Shown one piece after another: positions 46,135 through 57,049 of a stretch of DNA of 64,000 bases. The notes beneath the pieces were generated by a model. That model saw only the letters and a program-made list of their open reading frames with translations, searched no databases and had not been told where the DNA came from. Within the stretch, counting starts at the first letter, position 1. The number at the start of each line of letters is the position of its first letter. A program made the position numbers and the translations under genes. Origin of the DNA: Adineta vaga (Eukaryota > Rotifera); the NCBI GenBank assembly GCA_021613535.1, contig CP075495.1, positions 124,001 to 188,000 on the forward strand, given 5' to 3'.

Positions 46135-47229
46135 CTAAATAAAAAATAAAATTCGCCAATTATCTACTCGTAATAAATAATGCACATTTCATATGAACAC
46201 AATTCATTCAGATAACTCAATCATTTTGTTACAAAATTTCAAGATAACGAAAAAAGATCAGTTAGATGCATCTAATAATCACAAGCAACATTATTGCAAC
46301 AAACATCAGGATAATCTTATCATAATTTCTTATTCGAGCAAGTTCACTGTTAAATTACAATCTTAATTAATGTTCACTTTTGTACATAAAAACATCATCC
46401 CTTGCAAAACTGTATCGACTCGACATCTATCGACTCAAAACATTTCGTAATTATACTTATTAGCACATGCTACGAACTACAACATTTTTTTCAACAACAT
46501 ACAAATATTCAATTACCGCAGAAACAATAATAACCCGTACTCACATTTACATCATTACTTCAACTCGATAAATATCACGAATAGAGATTTCAAATTTGAG
46601 CATTACTTCACAAAATATTTTATAACACATCAGCATAATTTTTTTTCGTACACAAAAACAGTAAAGAAAACTATTTTCAGTAGTTTTATATAAAACTGTC
46701 TCTTTCCACCTTTCATACTCATGTACACATACTAACTCCTAACTATTCCAGCTTAGTGTCACCTTCATCAACAGTCAATCGCCATATTCTGTCATAACTT
46801 CTAATTCATTTTACCAATACCCAGTTTATTCAAATGGTTTCGGAAAAAGTTACCATAGCTAGTTCATCTTTCACTAACCCGCATACCAACTGACAGAACC
46901 ATAGCAACACCTACAAAACAAGATCTATCACAGCAATAGTCGTTCGACTTAAAAAAATCCCACTCCTTACAGATGGTACTTGATTTAATTTATGACCAAA
47001 GAGCGCAACTCATTCTACCACCAACTCAAAACTTGACGCAATAGTCATCATCATAAATACTAAATTCAATCGACGAAGGCCGAACATACCTTCACCCTTT
47101 CTCATTCCCAAAATCAACAAACAGAACAATTATTTGAGGTGTAGTACGGCCGTTTCGGCCGTTTCGGCCGAATCGCGAGAAACCCATTTACACGCAACCC
47201 TCAATGCGCATATCTCTCATTGAGGGTGC
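46135..47229. other. 5' region of element E/C, no gene
   Basis: About 1.1 kb upstream of the minus-strand DUF3987-like gene. AT-rich with no convincing ORF. Near 47148-47172 is a CGGCCGTTTCGGCCGTTTCG tract, strikingly GC-rich for this window. Confidence 0.4.
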
Positions 47230-47735
47230 TCGGAAATCGGGACCCACCTGAAAACAAAGATCCTTTGATTGCGGGACGATGCATCTCCCAAGGGATATGC
47301 ATATCCCACCACCCCTAGACCCTGAAAGTGATTTAAAAAAATATCATCATTTGGAGACGGGAGATAGAGATGCGGGATATGGGTCATCTCCTTAGGGAGA
47401 TGCATCATCTCCCTAGGGATATGCATATCCCACCACCCCTAGACCCTGAAAGTGATTTAAAAAAATATCATCATTTGGAGACGGGAGATAGAGATGCGGG
47501 ATATTGGTCATCTCTCGTGGGATATGGGTCATCTCCTTAGGGAGATGCATCACCTCCCTAGGGATATGCATATCCCACCACCCCTAGACCCTGAAAGTGA
47601 TTTAAAAAAATATCATCATTTGGAGACGGGAGATGGAGATGCGGGATATGGGTCATCTCCTTAGGGAGATGCATCATCTCCCTAGGGATATGCATATCCC
47701 ACCACCCCTAGACCCTGAAAATGATCAAGAAATAT
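47230..47735. repeat. 124-bp minisatellite, about 4 units (right array, inverted)
   Basis: Same unit as 30484-31120 but in reverse orientation. The CTAGACCCTG marks are at 47315, 47439, 47584 and 47708, i.e. 124-bp spacing with one unit enlarged by 21 bp. It lies just inside the right end of element E/C, mirroring the left array. Confidence 0.9.
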
Positions 47736-49417
47736 GAGATAACATTGTGTATGGTGCTCGGACAGCGTCTCTCGCATATCCACAGGCGTCTCACGCCATC
47801 CCCGATCTGCGGGATATGTGACACCACTCACAGGAACAGGTGGAAGTAACATCATCAACACCATCACCTCAAACATTGAAGAAAAAAAAGGAATTTTTCG
47901 TAAAGAGTGGTTGTCTATCACCGAATATTCCTCGTGGTTACAAGAATTAAAACATGATTTAACAAAAGCTCGATGTAAATCTTGTCTCAAAACCTTTTCT
48001 GTTCATTGTGATGAAAAATCAGCTGTAGAAAAACATATGCTTAGTAATGGACATAAAAATTCGATGAAATCATTCGAGAGTAAATCTTCATTGTCGCAAT
48101 TTATAACTCCAGAAAACGAATTAGATAAAATTTCAGCAGCTGAATGTGTGCTAGTTTTTCATGGAGTGAAGCATGGACACAGTTACAGATCTCAACAATG
48201 TACCACTGATTTAGCACGATCCATATTTTCATCTTCATCAGTTGCCAAGTCAATGTCACGTGGTAAAACTAAAGCTCGATCCATTGCGTGTAATGTTCTT
48301 GGTCCTTATTTTACAAAACAAATTGTTGATGATCTATTAAAAGCAAGATTTTACTCATTATCAGTTGATGCATCAAATAAAGGAAATTGTACAACATATC
48401 CTTTTGCAATTCAATACTTTTCTGAAACAGGTGTTAGTCAAGGTAAAAAATTATTAGTATTTGATATTTTGTATCTTTATTCAATATCTAAATAATTTTT
48501 CTTTAACATTTAGGGCTTATTGATTTTATTGAAGATCCTCATGAATCAGCTGATGATATATACAGGAATATTGTAATGATTATAAATAATCACAAATTAT
48601 ATCTTGAAAATTTAACTAGTTTTGGTGCTGACAACGCCAACGTTAATTTTGGTAAATATCATTCAGTATTTGAATTATTGAAAGGAAAAGCACCTCATCT
48701 TGTGAAGGATAAATATGAATGTTCTTCTATGACATTTTAATTGATTTTATTCGAACTATTCCTTTTGACTGTTCTATTTTAGGCAATTATCATTGCCATG
48801 TGTTGCACAGTGCTGTAAAAACTTCACACGATGATTTACCAATTGATATTGAAACAATTCTATGTAAATTATATTCTTATTTTTCAAGATCAGCAAAACG
48901 AGTTGAAAAATTAAAAGAATATTTTGATTTTGTACAAGATGATTTTCAAGTAAGTTATTCATCTCCATCTGCTGTGTAATATAATGAGTAAACCATCTAC
49001 AAGAATTTAATGTGTTTGTTTATTAAGGTTTTATTAAAACATGTAAACACCAGATGGTTAAGCTTGCTTCGATCGATTGAACGTTTACTTGATCAATATG
49101 AGCCGGTTAGGTTATATTTGTTGTACGAAGGAACAATGACAAAAGTACAACGACTTTTGAACTCTTTTTTTTCTGATTATGATGGTCAATGTACTTCGTA
49201 TTTTTTACAAAATGTTCTTTCTGAAAATCAAAAAGCTGAATTAAAATTGCAACGTACATATACAACAGCAATTGATCTTTATCCTATTATTACTAATTTA
49301 ATCAATAAATTGCAACAAAAGCTGTGCGACAAACATTATGGTCATAATACACAATTATTATTAGATCGTATAAAGAAAACTGATGAAATTAAACATGAAG
49401 AAATAATAACCGAGGTG

Positions 49418-51635
49418 ATTTGATCCGACCTGTAGATCGGACATCGGATTGCGTCGGAAACCGTCGGATTCACATACAAATCCGACCGGAACCCAACAGA
49501 CTTTCACCGGAATCCTAACCAACGGATTCCGATGCGGATTGCACCGAGAGGAATCCGACAGAAACCCGTCACAGAACAATATGTGGTTTCAGCAGAATTC
49601 CGATTGCAGAAAACATCGGATATTCACAGTATGCGACCGCTTCTTATCGGAAAAAAACAAGCAATTCCGGCGATCAGCAATTTCGCCCCAGATTTTACTT
49701 GGATTACAGTATATTCAACACAGAATACATCGGATTACACCTATATTACAGTATATTTCCCAGATTTCACCTAGATCATACCATATTAAGCCTTGATTAC
49801 ACCAGACTGCGCCTAGATTACAGTATATTTTTCAAGATTTCATGCAGATTATACCTATATTACACCAGATTACGCCTTGATTACAGTATATTACACCTAG
49901 ATTGCACCTATATCATAATGTGTTACTCACGAGTTTTCCCAGAATAAACCATATTCGTCGACAGCGTAATTGGGTTGTGGAATACTTCACAGACGCAGCG
50001 GCGTACTCTAGACTACGAGCAATAAATAAAATCTGTAATCTAGATTTCGGCGAAGTGAATAGATTACGCAAAACAGAGTGGTATATATAGGCGCGGAGGT
50101 GTAATCTAGGTTACACGCATTAAATATAATCTGTAAATGAATAATATACAAAAGTTATACAATGGATATTATAGCGGGCAAAAATAAAATCAAATATTTA
50201 CTGGAATATGATCAATATAGATATCGATTAGATTTTCTTTAAGTAAAGATCAATGCGCGATTCAGCATAGTCGTTTATAAGTAATTTTGCCAAAAAAATT
50301 ATTTTAGAATCGACTCTATGTTCAAAAAATGATTAGAAACTACCTTGTAGTTAATTCAAAAAAATATCGTTATGATCTGATATCTGTCTAATAGCTTAAG
50401 ATCACGGAGAGAATCTATCTCGTTTCTATTAGTATTACTCAATATTCGACGATTATTAATAATATTCAACCGAGATCCATTCTCAATAATCGGTTATAAT
50501 TAAACAATAGTTGTTCATCGTTTTTATATGGTCACTATGTTAAAGCAGAGTAACTGATTATACGCATTCCAATCGGTCTTGACTAATAGAGATTAGATTA
50601 TTTTGTGTCGATCAAAAATCAATGCAGACGGGTAAAAAGTATTAGCGTTTGATAAGAAGGATTGGATATACCGATAAATCCTAAGTAAATACTAGAATAT
50701 TAGATTCTCAAAAATTGGAAATTTTAGAAGATTCATTAGAAATCTGTAGATATGAAGATTTAATTACAACTTGAATATCAGTGATTTTATCACGATTTCG
50801 GATACTTTTCCGTAGTTTCTATCGAATTTTAGCTGTCTTTAATCATTCGTTTTCTATTTCTTTTTTAAAATGAAAAATCATAATCTGGAATCATTTCTAA
50901 TGATTTCTCTTTCAGAAATCATTTTTTCCCTCTACGTCAATGTATAATAGTATAATCAACATCAAAAATTACCTGTCATTTCTCAGGTATATTGTTTAAC
51001 ATTCAAACAATTATTTTCGCGATATATGATGACTATTTGTAATTACCAACATTTCAGAATTACTCTTGTATTTGGCACACATATAATCATAATCGTTATT
51101 AATTTTGATTTCGCTTGACAAAGCATATTGCACTAAGTTGCAAATGTAATTGAGAAATATTATTTCTTTCACTGAAGTCTAATCGTTATGCTAAATGACG
51201 TTTATAACTTTCCGATTATTTCCGATATGTACCTGTGACAAGTTCCTGGCGGATCTATATTGTCGGAGAGCGTTAAAACCCGATCAAAGGAACTCTTGTG
51301 TTCCTGTAGAATCCGACAAGTTCTGGTAGCAGGAAGTGAACGGTTTTATCTTGGAATCCGGTGTCATGTGAAACTGTAATTTCCGATAATTTCTTGACAC
51401 CGGATCACATCGGATCTGATCAGAAACAGTCGGATATGAGAATCGGATCTGATCAGTTTCGAATTTATGTATCTTGTCGGAAATTGCCGGATCCGATAAG
51501 CGGATATCAAGGGAAGTTAATAGATTGTATCGGGATCCGTTGACAAGTGGCCGACTGGATCCGATCATCCGTTTAACAACGGATTTGATAGGTCCCCGAC
51601 AGTATCCGATGGACACGTTTTGACCTGGGAAAATC
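49418..51635. mobile_element. ~2.2-kb non-coding insertion rich in ATCGGAT/TCCGAT
   Basis: Splits the hAT coding sequence between EIKHEEI and DAFVQSVIDYI. Both flanks are dense in CGGAT words, and the ends show imperfect inverted similarity (left CATCGGATTGCGTCGGAAACC-like near 49441; right, as reverse complement, CATCGGATACTGTCGGGGACC-like near 51590). The interior is AT-rich and non-coding. Exact borders and target duplication are not resolved. Possibly a non-autonomous DNA element. Confidence 0.5.
49690..49935. repeat. degenerate GATTACA(C/G)-TATAT tandem repeat
   Basis: Irregular repetition of GATTACAGTATAT and GATTACACCTATAT words over about 245 bp, inside the ~2.2-kb insertion. Open frames here are artefacts. 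Confidence 0.7.
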
Positions 51636-51832
51636 AATTGATGCATTTGTTCAATCAGTCATAGACTATATTAAATCTTATTTCGATGAACAAAATGCAT
51701 TTTATAAAAAATTATCATTTTTCAATGTTCAGTCATTTCAATTTCTTACTTGGAAAAATGTTTTAGATATTGTCAATCTGATTCATGTGAACGACTTAGA
51801 TACGGATCAACTTTATAGTGAATTCAATCATA

Positions 51833-52415
51833 TGATGCGTTATAGCGATTGCCTGGAAATTGTATGTATTTTGGATATCAGATAAATTTCCGGAAATCCA
51901 AAAATTGAATTCCAAACAGCCTATTATAGAATTTAGTTCTCACTGCCATAATGGACATAATCGAGAATTTCCCAATTTCCATCATGGAAACTGCATATGA
52001 TGCGTTATAGCCATTCGCACGGTATCCTGTGTGTTTTGTATTCCAAAGCAATACCCGGAAACTGGGTTTATCTCGATGAGGGTGCTTTGAAACGTGATGA
52101 GGGTTTATCTCGATGAGGGTGCTTCGAAACGTGAGGAGGGTTTATGTGTTGTATCCCACTCACATTGATTTCTGAAACGAACTATAGGAACTTTTAGGAC
52201 ACTCCTTTTAACAACTGCGCCGTTCTTTCGTGAATAAAAATCTATCCAATATCATCTATTGGACATAATGGGCAGAATGGACATAATTGAGAAGTTGCGT
52301 ACAACGTACTGAAGCGTTGGATATTGTCGATTATGCCCAGCATAAACAAGTGTCCATAATGAACCTAATTTCCATGATGGAAATTGAGTTTCCCGGAAAA
52401 CACTATAACGCATCA
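51833..52415. mobile_element. 0.58-kb MITE in the hAT gene
   Basis: Ends are inverted repeats starting TGATGCGTTATAG (51833; reverse complement at 52403-52415), with similarity continuing through TT.CC.GG.AA. The host sequence AATTCAATCATA occurs on both sides (51821-51832 and 52420-52431), i.e. a target duplication of 8-12 bp depending on where 4 ambiguous bases are placed. Removing the element restores the hAT frame (LYSEFNH-IKCLYDD). No coding capacity; sub-motifs CATAATGGACATAAT and GATGAGGGT(G/T) recur inside. Confidence 0.75.
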
Positions 52416-53288
52416 AATCAATTCAATCATATTAAGTGTTTATATGATGACTTGAACAAGAAACATATAACGTTAAATGACCAGATTCAATCTTATATAT
52501 TGAATAAACAAATGCATTCTCTTACATCAAAAACGAATAATCATATTGTTGTATGTGATGAAGATGATACCAACATTGTTGACGAAATCATTTCGTTGTC
52601 CAACAATCGTGATGACAACTTGATTAGATCCGATCATTTATGGGCGTATTTATTAAATATTAATCCAACTGCAGCACCAAACTTGAAAAAAATTATTTGT
52701 TATATCTTTTCAATTCCTTGTTCGAATTCTCATGTGGAGTCCATTTTCAGTCATATGAAACAATTATGGTCAGATTATCGTAATCGAATGGACATAAAAC
52801 TAGTTCATGCTGAACTTTCAATAAGAATGAATTCTAACTATTTTTGTGAAGCATTTTATAAACATATTCTGTCTCAAACTGATTTGTTGAAACAAATGCG
52901 AAAAAATACAAAATATTAATAATTATATCGACATGATGTTTTGCGTTTTATTTATTTTTTCTTATAGAATCTCTTTTGACAAAATATTATGTTTTCTAGT
53001 TGGTTTGTTTTTCTCTTTGTGAATTACTTTCAAATTACGTGAAAGCGTTTGAAATTGCGAACATATTTCCATGTATTCTCTATTACCCATCGATACGTTT
53101 GACTTTTGTGTCTCTATATTGAACTGAAATTTCTTTATAAATAAATTATAAATGAACGAACAATATACCAATAAACTATTGAATGACAATATACAAGGAT
53201 AAATTGCATCAACTTACAAAAATCAATGTTTCTGATTTCTTTCTGATTTTGAGAAAACAAGTAATGCTCGTCGTGCCGACTCACATAA

Positions 53289-54438
53289 CCCTCGACTGTG
53301 AAGGACGGGTATTTTCAGCTTGACTCAATACGGAGATGAATTGATCTGAAAACTTAAGATACGAGAAAACGGCTTTCATGTTCTTGTTAAAATATGTATC
53401 CACCTTCGAAAACAGAATGTTAACTTTTTTTCGTGAAATAAATTTCATCCAGCACCCTGCTCTATACCCCACCCACAGTTTCACCCAAGTCAAAACCCCC
53501 ACCCATGATTTCACCCACACACATGGTTTCACCCAACACCCAAGTCAACACCCCCACCAATGGTTTCACCCACCACCCCAATCAACATCCCTACCCATGG
53601 TTTCACCCATCGCCCAGCTCGACACCACCACCTATGATTTCATCCAATACCCAGGTCAATACCCGCTCACGATCAGGCGTCCCATCACAGATTTTTTTAT
53701 GTTGACCCTTGACCTTTGATCCTGACACAAACAAATTTACATACAACCTATTTTTTTTCATATGACCCTCCTTACAGTCGAGGGAACTTGCAGAAGTTTT
53801 ATTTCTTTGTCTTTGCAAAATTTCCAAAGATTTAATACGTTTCACTCATTGGATTAGGATTACATTTGACACATGTGAATTTAGCAAATGTATCAATGGG
53901 TATCTCTATTTTTCGCTTTCACTGCATTGAGCTAAGGTAATACATACAATTATTTGTTGTTCTTCTATTACTCCTAAGATCAGTTACAGTTGAATCAAGG
54001 TTGGAACACCCTAGCCACTCCAACTCCGTTCTAACACTACTCCTACCCTTCCGAACCCCACTGCAACTTCATATTCAAAAATAAAAACAAATCAACACCA
54101 ACTAAACACCAAATCTAACTGATATCCTCAACTCAGGGGGGCAAAGCTGCCGATCACCGATTCCATTCACCCACGTCCATACACCAACCCATAGTGTCAC
54201 CCAACACCCCCACTCACGTCCATACACCCTCCAACCCCACCTCGCCTATTCCCCCCACCTCACCCACTCCCCCCTTCACAACTCAGTCCCACTAGACCTA
54301 GACCCATCCTACTATCGGTTTTCAACGTTTGCGGTCATTTAAAAGAAATGTTTTTTTGATCTTTGACCTTTGACCCTGACACAAACAAATTTACATACAA
54401 CCTATTTTTTTTCATATGACCCTCCTTACAGTCGAGGG
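53289..54438. repeat. inserted repeat segment with CCCTCGACTGT ends
   Basis: Starts CCCTCGACTGTGAAGG (53289-53304) and ends CCTTACAGTCGAGGG (54424-54438), an imperfect inverted pair. A second copy of the right end, including about 80 bp of preceding sequence (GACACAAACAAATTTACATA...), lies at 53704-53784, so the 3' portion is duplicated (53704-53784 and ~54358-54438). Between are Pro/Thr-like CACCCATGGTTTCACCCA repeats (53455-53665). Likely one or two tandem non-autonomous elements. Confidence 0.55.
53455..53665. repeat. CACCCATGGTTTCACCCA degenerate tandem repeat
   Basis: Irregular units of about 20-40 bp around CACCCATGGTTTCACCCA and CCCAGGTCAA. C-rich on this strand; the open frames over it are compositional artefacts. 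Confidence 0.7.
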
Positions 54439-54510
54439 AAAAAATTCTGATCAATTCTGATTTTTAAAAAAAAAATTTCTGATTTTCAACTTTTTGATCT
54501 GGCCACCCTG

Positions 54511-54518
54511 GTTTATAT
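54511..54518 (+). repeat. right 8-bp target site duplication GTTTATAT
   Basis: Identical to 29947-29954, directly abutting the right terminal inverted repeat CCACCCTG. Confidence 0.92.
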
Positions 54519-54650
54519 ATACCAAATAAAACTAATAAAGCATGATGGAGATTTTGTACATCTATAAAATAATCATTTATTCATGACTTCGAATTTTTAA
54601 CTTTTTAACTTTTAAATTATTTTAATATAATCTTTGGTAATTGCAGGTAA

Positions 54651-56598
54651 ATCGATTCCAGCTGGTGAAACAACAGTTCGCTCTTTTGCTTATGATCCTA
54701 AGGAAAAATTGATCTTAAGGTCAAATAAAACATGATGAAGCAAATACTTTTTTTTGAAAACGTTAGTTTCATTTTATTTATAAAGTCTTCTATAATGCTA
54801 ATCGTTTAGGGAAATAAATCGGCAAATTCTAATCGAGTTTTTTCGAAAGAAGCCAGTATTGGGTATTTAAAAGGATTCAAAGGACCATGTTTATTTCGTC
54901 AATTAACTCATTTTGATGTATACAGATCTTTTTTATGTGATACTTTACATAACCTGTATCTTGGAATTATGGTAAGGCTCGTTTTGATATCTTATAAGAT
55001 TATCTTAAATTTCAATTAGGCTAAAATATTAAAATTACTTTTATCTAAACTATCACCAAAAGCTGGTATTGCCAATTTAATGAATGTTCGCGACCAAATA
55101 GATGTCATTGCCCAGCAATTTGATAAAATCTCATAACCATTTACAACTTATCGACAGCCAAGAGATATTCGGTTATTCAAAAAGTTCAATGGGAACGAGT
55201 CTAGAATATGTCTTCTTTTTGGTTACTCGTAAGTCTTTTACTTCATAACTTTGTTGTACTATCTATATCTGGTATAGAATATTTGAAAAAACACTTAGCA
55301 AAAAATGCTATACTCATTTGAAAGTTTTGGCTTTTCTAGCTCATATAGTGGAAAGTCAATACTTATCTTGTAAAACACATGAAGATATTCAGTTTCTGGC
55401 TGCATACTTTGACGAAAAATTGCCAATACTCTATAGTGTAAAACAAAGTGTTCTTATATTTCGCTTTAATTATTTATTTCAATATAGAAAAGGCATGTAG
55501 TAGTGATCTGCAAAATGGTCACGGTCACGGTTACGGTCACGCGTGACCGTGATCGTGACCATTTTTTTTATTTCAGTTGAATTATAAATCACTGATAGTA
55601 TTTATTGGATACTTGAAAATTACTATTAGTCAGGAAAAAGACGCCTATAGTAATATTCATTTGATAGATATCGCCACTTACCATCATTGTATTTTAAACT
55701 AAGACTGGGAGTTTTTAAAAACGTGTGATATCTTATAGTTAGTGTTTTGCATGATCCTGATCGTGACCGTGACCGTGACCGATTATATAAGACTGTCCGT
55801 GACCGTGACTGTGACCGTGACTAGATGTTTCGTGACCATATCGTGACCGTGACTAAAAATCGTAGTCACGCATATCTCTAGTACGTAGACATATTTTTTC
55901 AAACAAAATATTTTTGTTTTTTGAAAATAGCATCGTTTCTTCGAACAGTTCATGGAAAATCAACATCAACTGAAGAATTGATAAATAATATTGATTTATA
56001 TCGTCAATCATCACTTCATGCGTCTTCTTCAACTTTTTCAAGAAAAGCCAAAGAGTGCATTTGCCACATTTCTTCAAGGTTTAATTCAATGAGCTTTGTC
56101 GATCTTGATAGTGTGCCTCACATGAAATTTTATCAAACAATTCCGTTATCATCGAATGTCATTTCTTTATGGCCGAATTCAATGGTTTCTAACCGAACCC
56201 TTTATAAAACTCTGTTCCTGAACCAATTAAGATTCAGTGCTGACGATTTTCACACTGTTCGTCGTTCTAATGATGCCTGCATTTTGTATAAGTCAAGCGG
56301 TTATCAATATTCGATTGGTTTTATCATTTGTATTGGTCATTTAGTGACCAAAAATGAAGCATTTTTACTTGTAAACGAAGCGAAAATCTCGTCTAGTGCT
56401 GACACTTTAAGAATTCGAGGAAGAACTTTTAGATGCAGTAATATTATGCAAGGTGCTGTTCTTGCTAATTCAACAACGGTCATCGAGCTATCCCAAATTA
56501 TCCACAAATTAGCTTTCCAGCCAGTGTATGAAAATGATCACAGAACAACGAATTCGTTTATTTTTTTCCAATATCCTAACTTAAAAGAATGCTCCTAG
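54651..56598 (+). pseudogene. tnp2-like transposase, C-terminal block
   Basis: Continues the gene of 15905-17073 and 29731-29903. Blocks: 54651 onward (KSIPAGETTVRSFAYD), 54813-54972 (IGYLKGFKGPCLFRQL, FDVYRSFLCDTLHNLYLG; the D..HN..LG motif is typical of tnp2), 55020-55230 (KLLLSKLSPKAG..., with in-frame TAA at 55134-55136), 55278-55500 (LKVLAFLAHIVESQYL), and 55930-56598 (SADDFHTVRRSNDACILYKSSG, a C-terminal domain to the TAG). A hexamer-rich repeat interrupts it at about 55505-55880. Introns are ~50 nt. No functional product expected. Confidence 0.6.
55505..55880. repeat. short insertion with GTGACC/GGTCAC hexamer ends
   Basis: Left end: GGTCACGGTCACGGTTACGGTC with a self-complementary GTCACGCGTGAC. 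Right end: several GTGACCGTGACC runs at 55758-55855. The two ends are inverted copies of a hexamer tandem, separated by about 200 bp of AT-rich sequence. Looks like a MITE with simple-repeat termini, inserted in the tnp2-like gene. Confidence 0.65.
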
Positions 56599-57049
56599 CT
56601 CATTTATTATTAAAACAAATATTTTAAAGCTAGATTTTCGTTTGATAAGGTAACTTGAACGTTTATAACAAAAAGTTAAATTCCACATGTGATCAGCTTT
56701 TAAGCTGTTTTGGAAATATATACCTGTATGTTCGACTATTAAATAAAGTCAGTAGCTTTTCAGCATAATCTTCTATATGTATATATATATATAATCGAAC
56801 ACAAAAATGTATGTTTTATGATTATTATAATGGTCAAAATGGTTATCTTATGACCTAAATCCATTATAATGCCTTTATCTCTATTACTTAACTGAAAAGA
56901 AACATTTTAATGTTGCGAATGGTGTGCTTATAGAAAACAATGCATTTTAATTTCCATTTTTGCATTTTGAGGTTGATAGAGTGGTTGTCAATGAAAATAA
57001 CTTGTTCTAATAAAAATCGATACGATGATGTTCAATTTGAAAATTACCA
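56599..57049. other. no gene recognised
   Basis: AT-rich spacer between the end of the tnp2-like gene and the minus-strand hAT remnant. Confidence 0.4.

Larger units (their letters stand above)
30378..47824 (-). mobile_element. KDZ-type element E/C, 17.4 kb, with minisatellite subtermini
   Basis: Ends carry GTGTCACATATCCCGC (30378-30393) and its reverse complement (47809-47824); similarity extends about 20-25 bp further with scattered changes. Just inside both ends are arrays of the same 124-bp minisatellite in opposite orientation. Genes read on the minus strand: DUF3987-like (46134-45247, then 36436-34177) and KDZ-like transposase (33774-31408). Element B is nested in the intron between the two DUF3987 parts. 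The element interrupts a hAT transposase. The flanking octamers CAGCAGTG and CACCACTC agree at only 5 of 8 positions, so the target duplication is unproven. KDZ/Zisupton elements are known to be large. Confidence 0.7.
47822..52919 (+). pseudogene. hAT transposase, interrupted
   Basis: Blocks: 47822-48442 (BED-like zinc finger CKSCLKTF...H..S.GHK; VLVFHGVKHGHSY; FYSLSVDASNKGN, first catalytic region), 48514-48710 (FGADNANVNFGK), 48781-48949 (NYHCHVLHSAVK), 49028-49415 (LLKHVNTRWLSLLRSIERLL), 51636-51832 and 52420-52919. The last block has a hATC dimerisation region: LWAYLLNINPTAAP, FSIPCSNSHVESIFSHMKQLW and YRNRMDIKL. These are hallmark hAT motifs. Lesions are structural: the start is 17 kb away (30345), a ~2.2-kb repeat sits at about 49418-51635, and a 0.6-kb MITE at 51833-52415. 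It belongs to the element with CAGGGTGGCCAGATC ends. Confidence 0.78.
52920..54495. other. 3' part of the hAT element, no gene
   Basis: Non-coding. Includes TTTCTGATTTCTTTCTGATT near 53230, the segment 53289-54438 described separately, and TTCTGATTTTT-type subterminal motifs up to the right terminal repeat. Confidence 0.5.
29955..54510 (+). mobile_element. 24.6-kb hAT element with nested insertions
   Basis: Left end CAGGGTGGCCAGATC (29955-29969) and right end GATCTGGCCACCCTG (54496-54510) are perfect 15-bp inverted repeats, flanked by GTTTATAT on both sides. Both ends are followed inwards by repeated TTTCTGATTTT motifs (left 29990-30055; right 54447-54485 and again near 53230), likely transposase-binding sites. 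A hAT transposase gene is inside: start at 30345, remainder 47822-52919. Subtracting the 17.4-kb KDZ element, the ~2.2-kb repeat at 49.4-51.6 kb, the 0.6-kb MITE and the 1.15-kb segment at 53.3-54.4 kb leaves about 3.2 kb, a normal hAT length. The giant size is therefore due to later insertions. Confidence 0.88.

Noticed and set aside
30377-47824. Terminal-repeat retrotransposon or Terminon-type giant element
   Set aside because: Ends are inverted, not direct, and no reverse transcriptase or telomeric repeat lies inside; the enclosed genes are KDZ/DUF3987-like.
30381-47829. Firm 8-bp target duplication for element E/C (CAGCAGTG/CACCACTC)
   Set aside because: Only 5 of 8 bases agree; kept as a hint because it preserves the hAT frame, but not called as a feature.
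49699-49947. Open frames over the GATTACA-type repeat
   Set aside because: Periodic composition gives repeating LDYS peptides; not a protein.
53378-53719. His/Pro/Thr-rich open frames
   Set aside because: Translation of the CACCCATGGTTTCACCCA tandem repeat.
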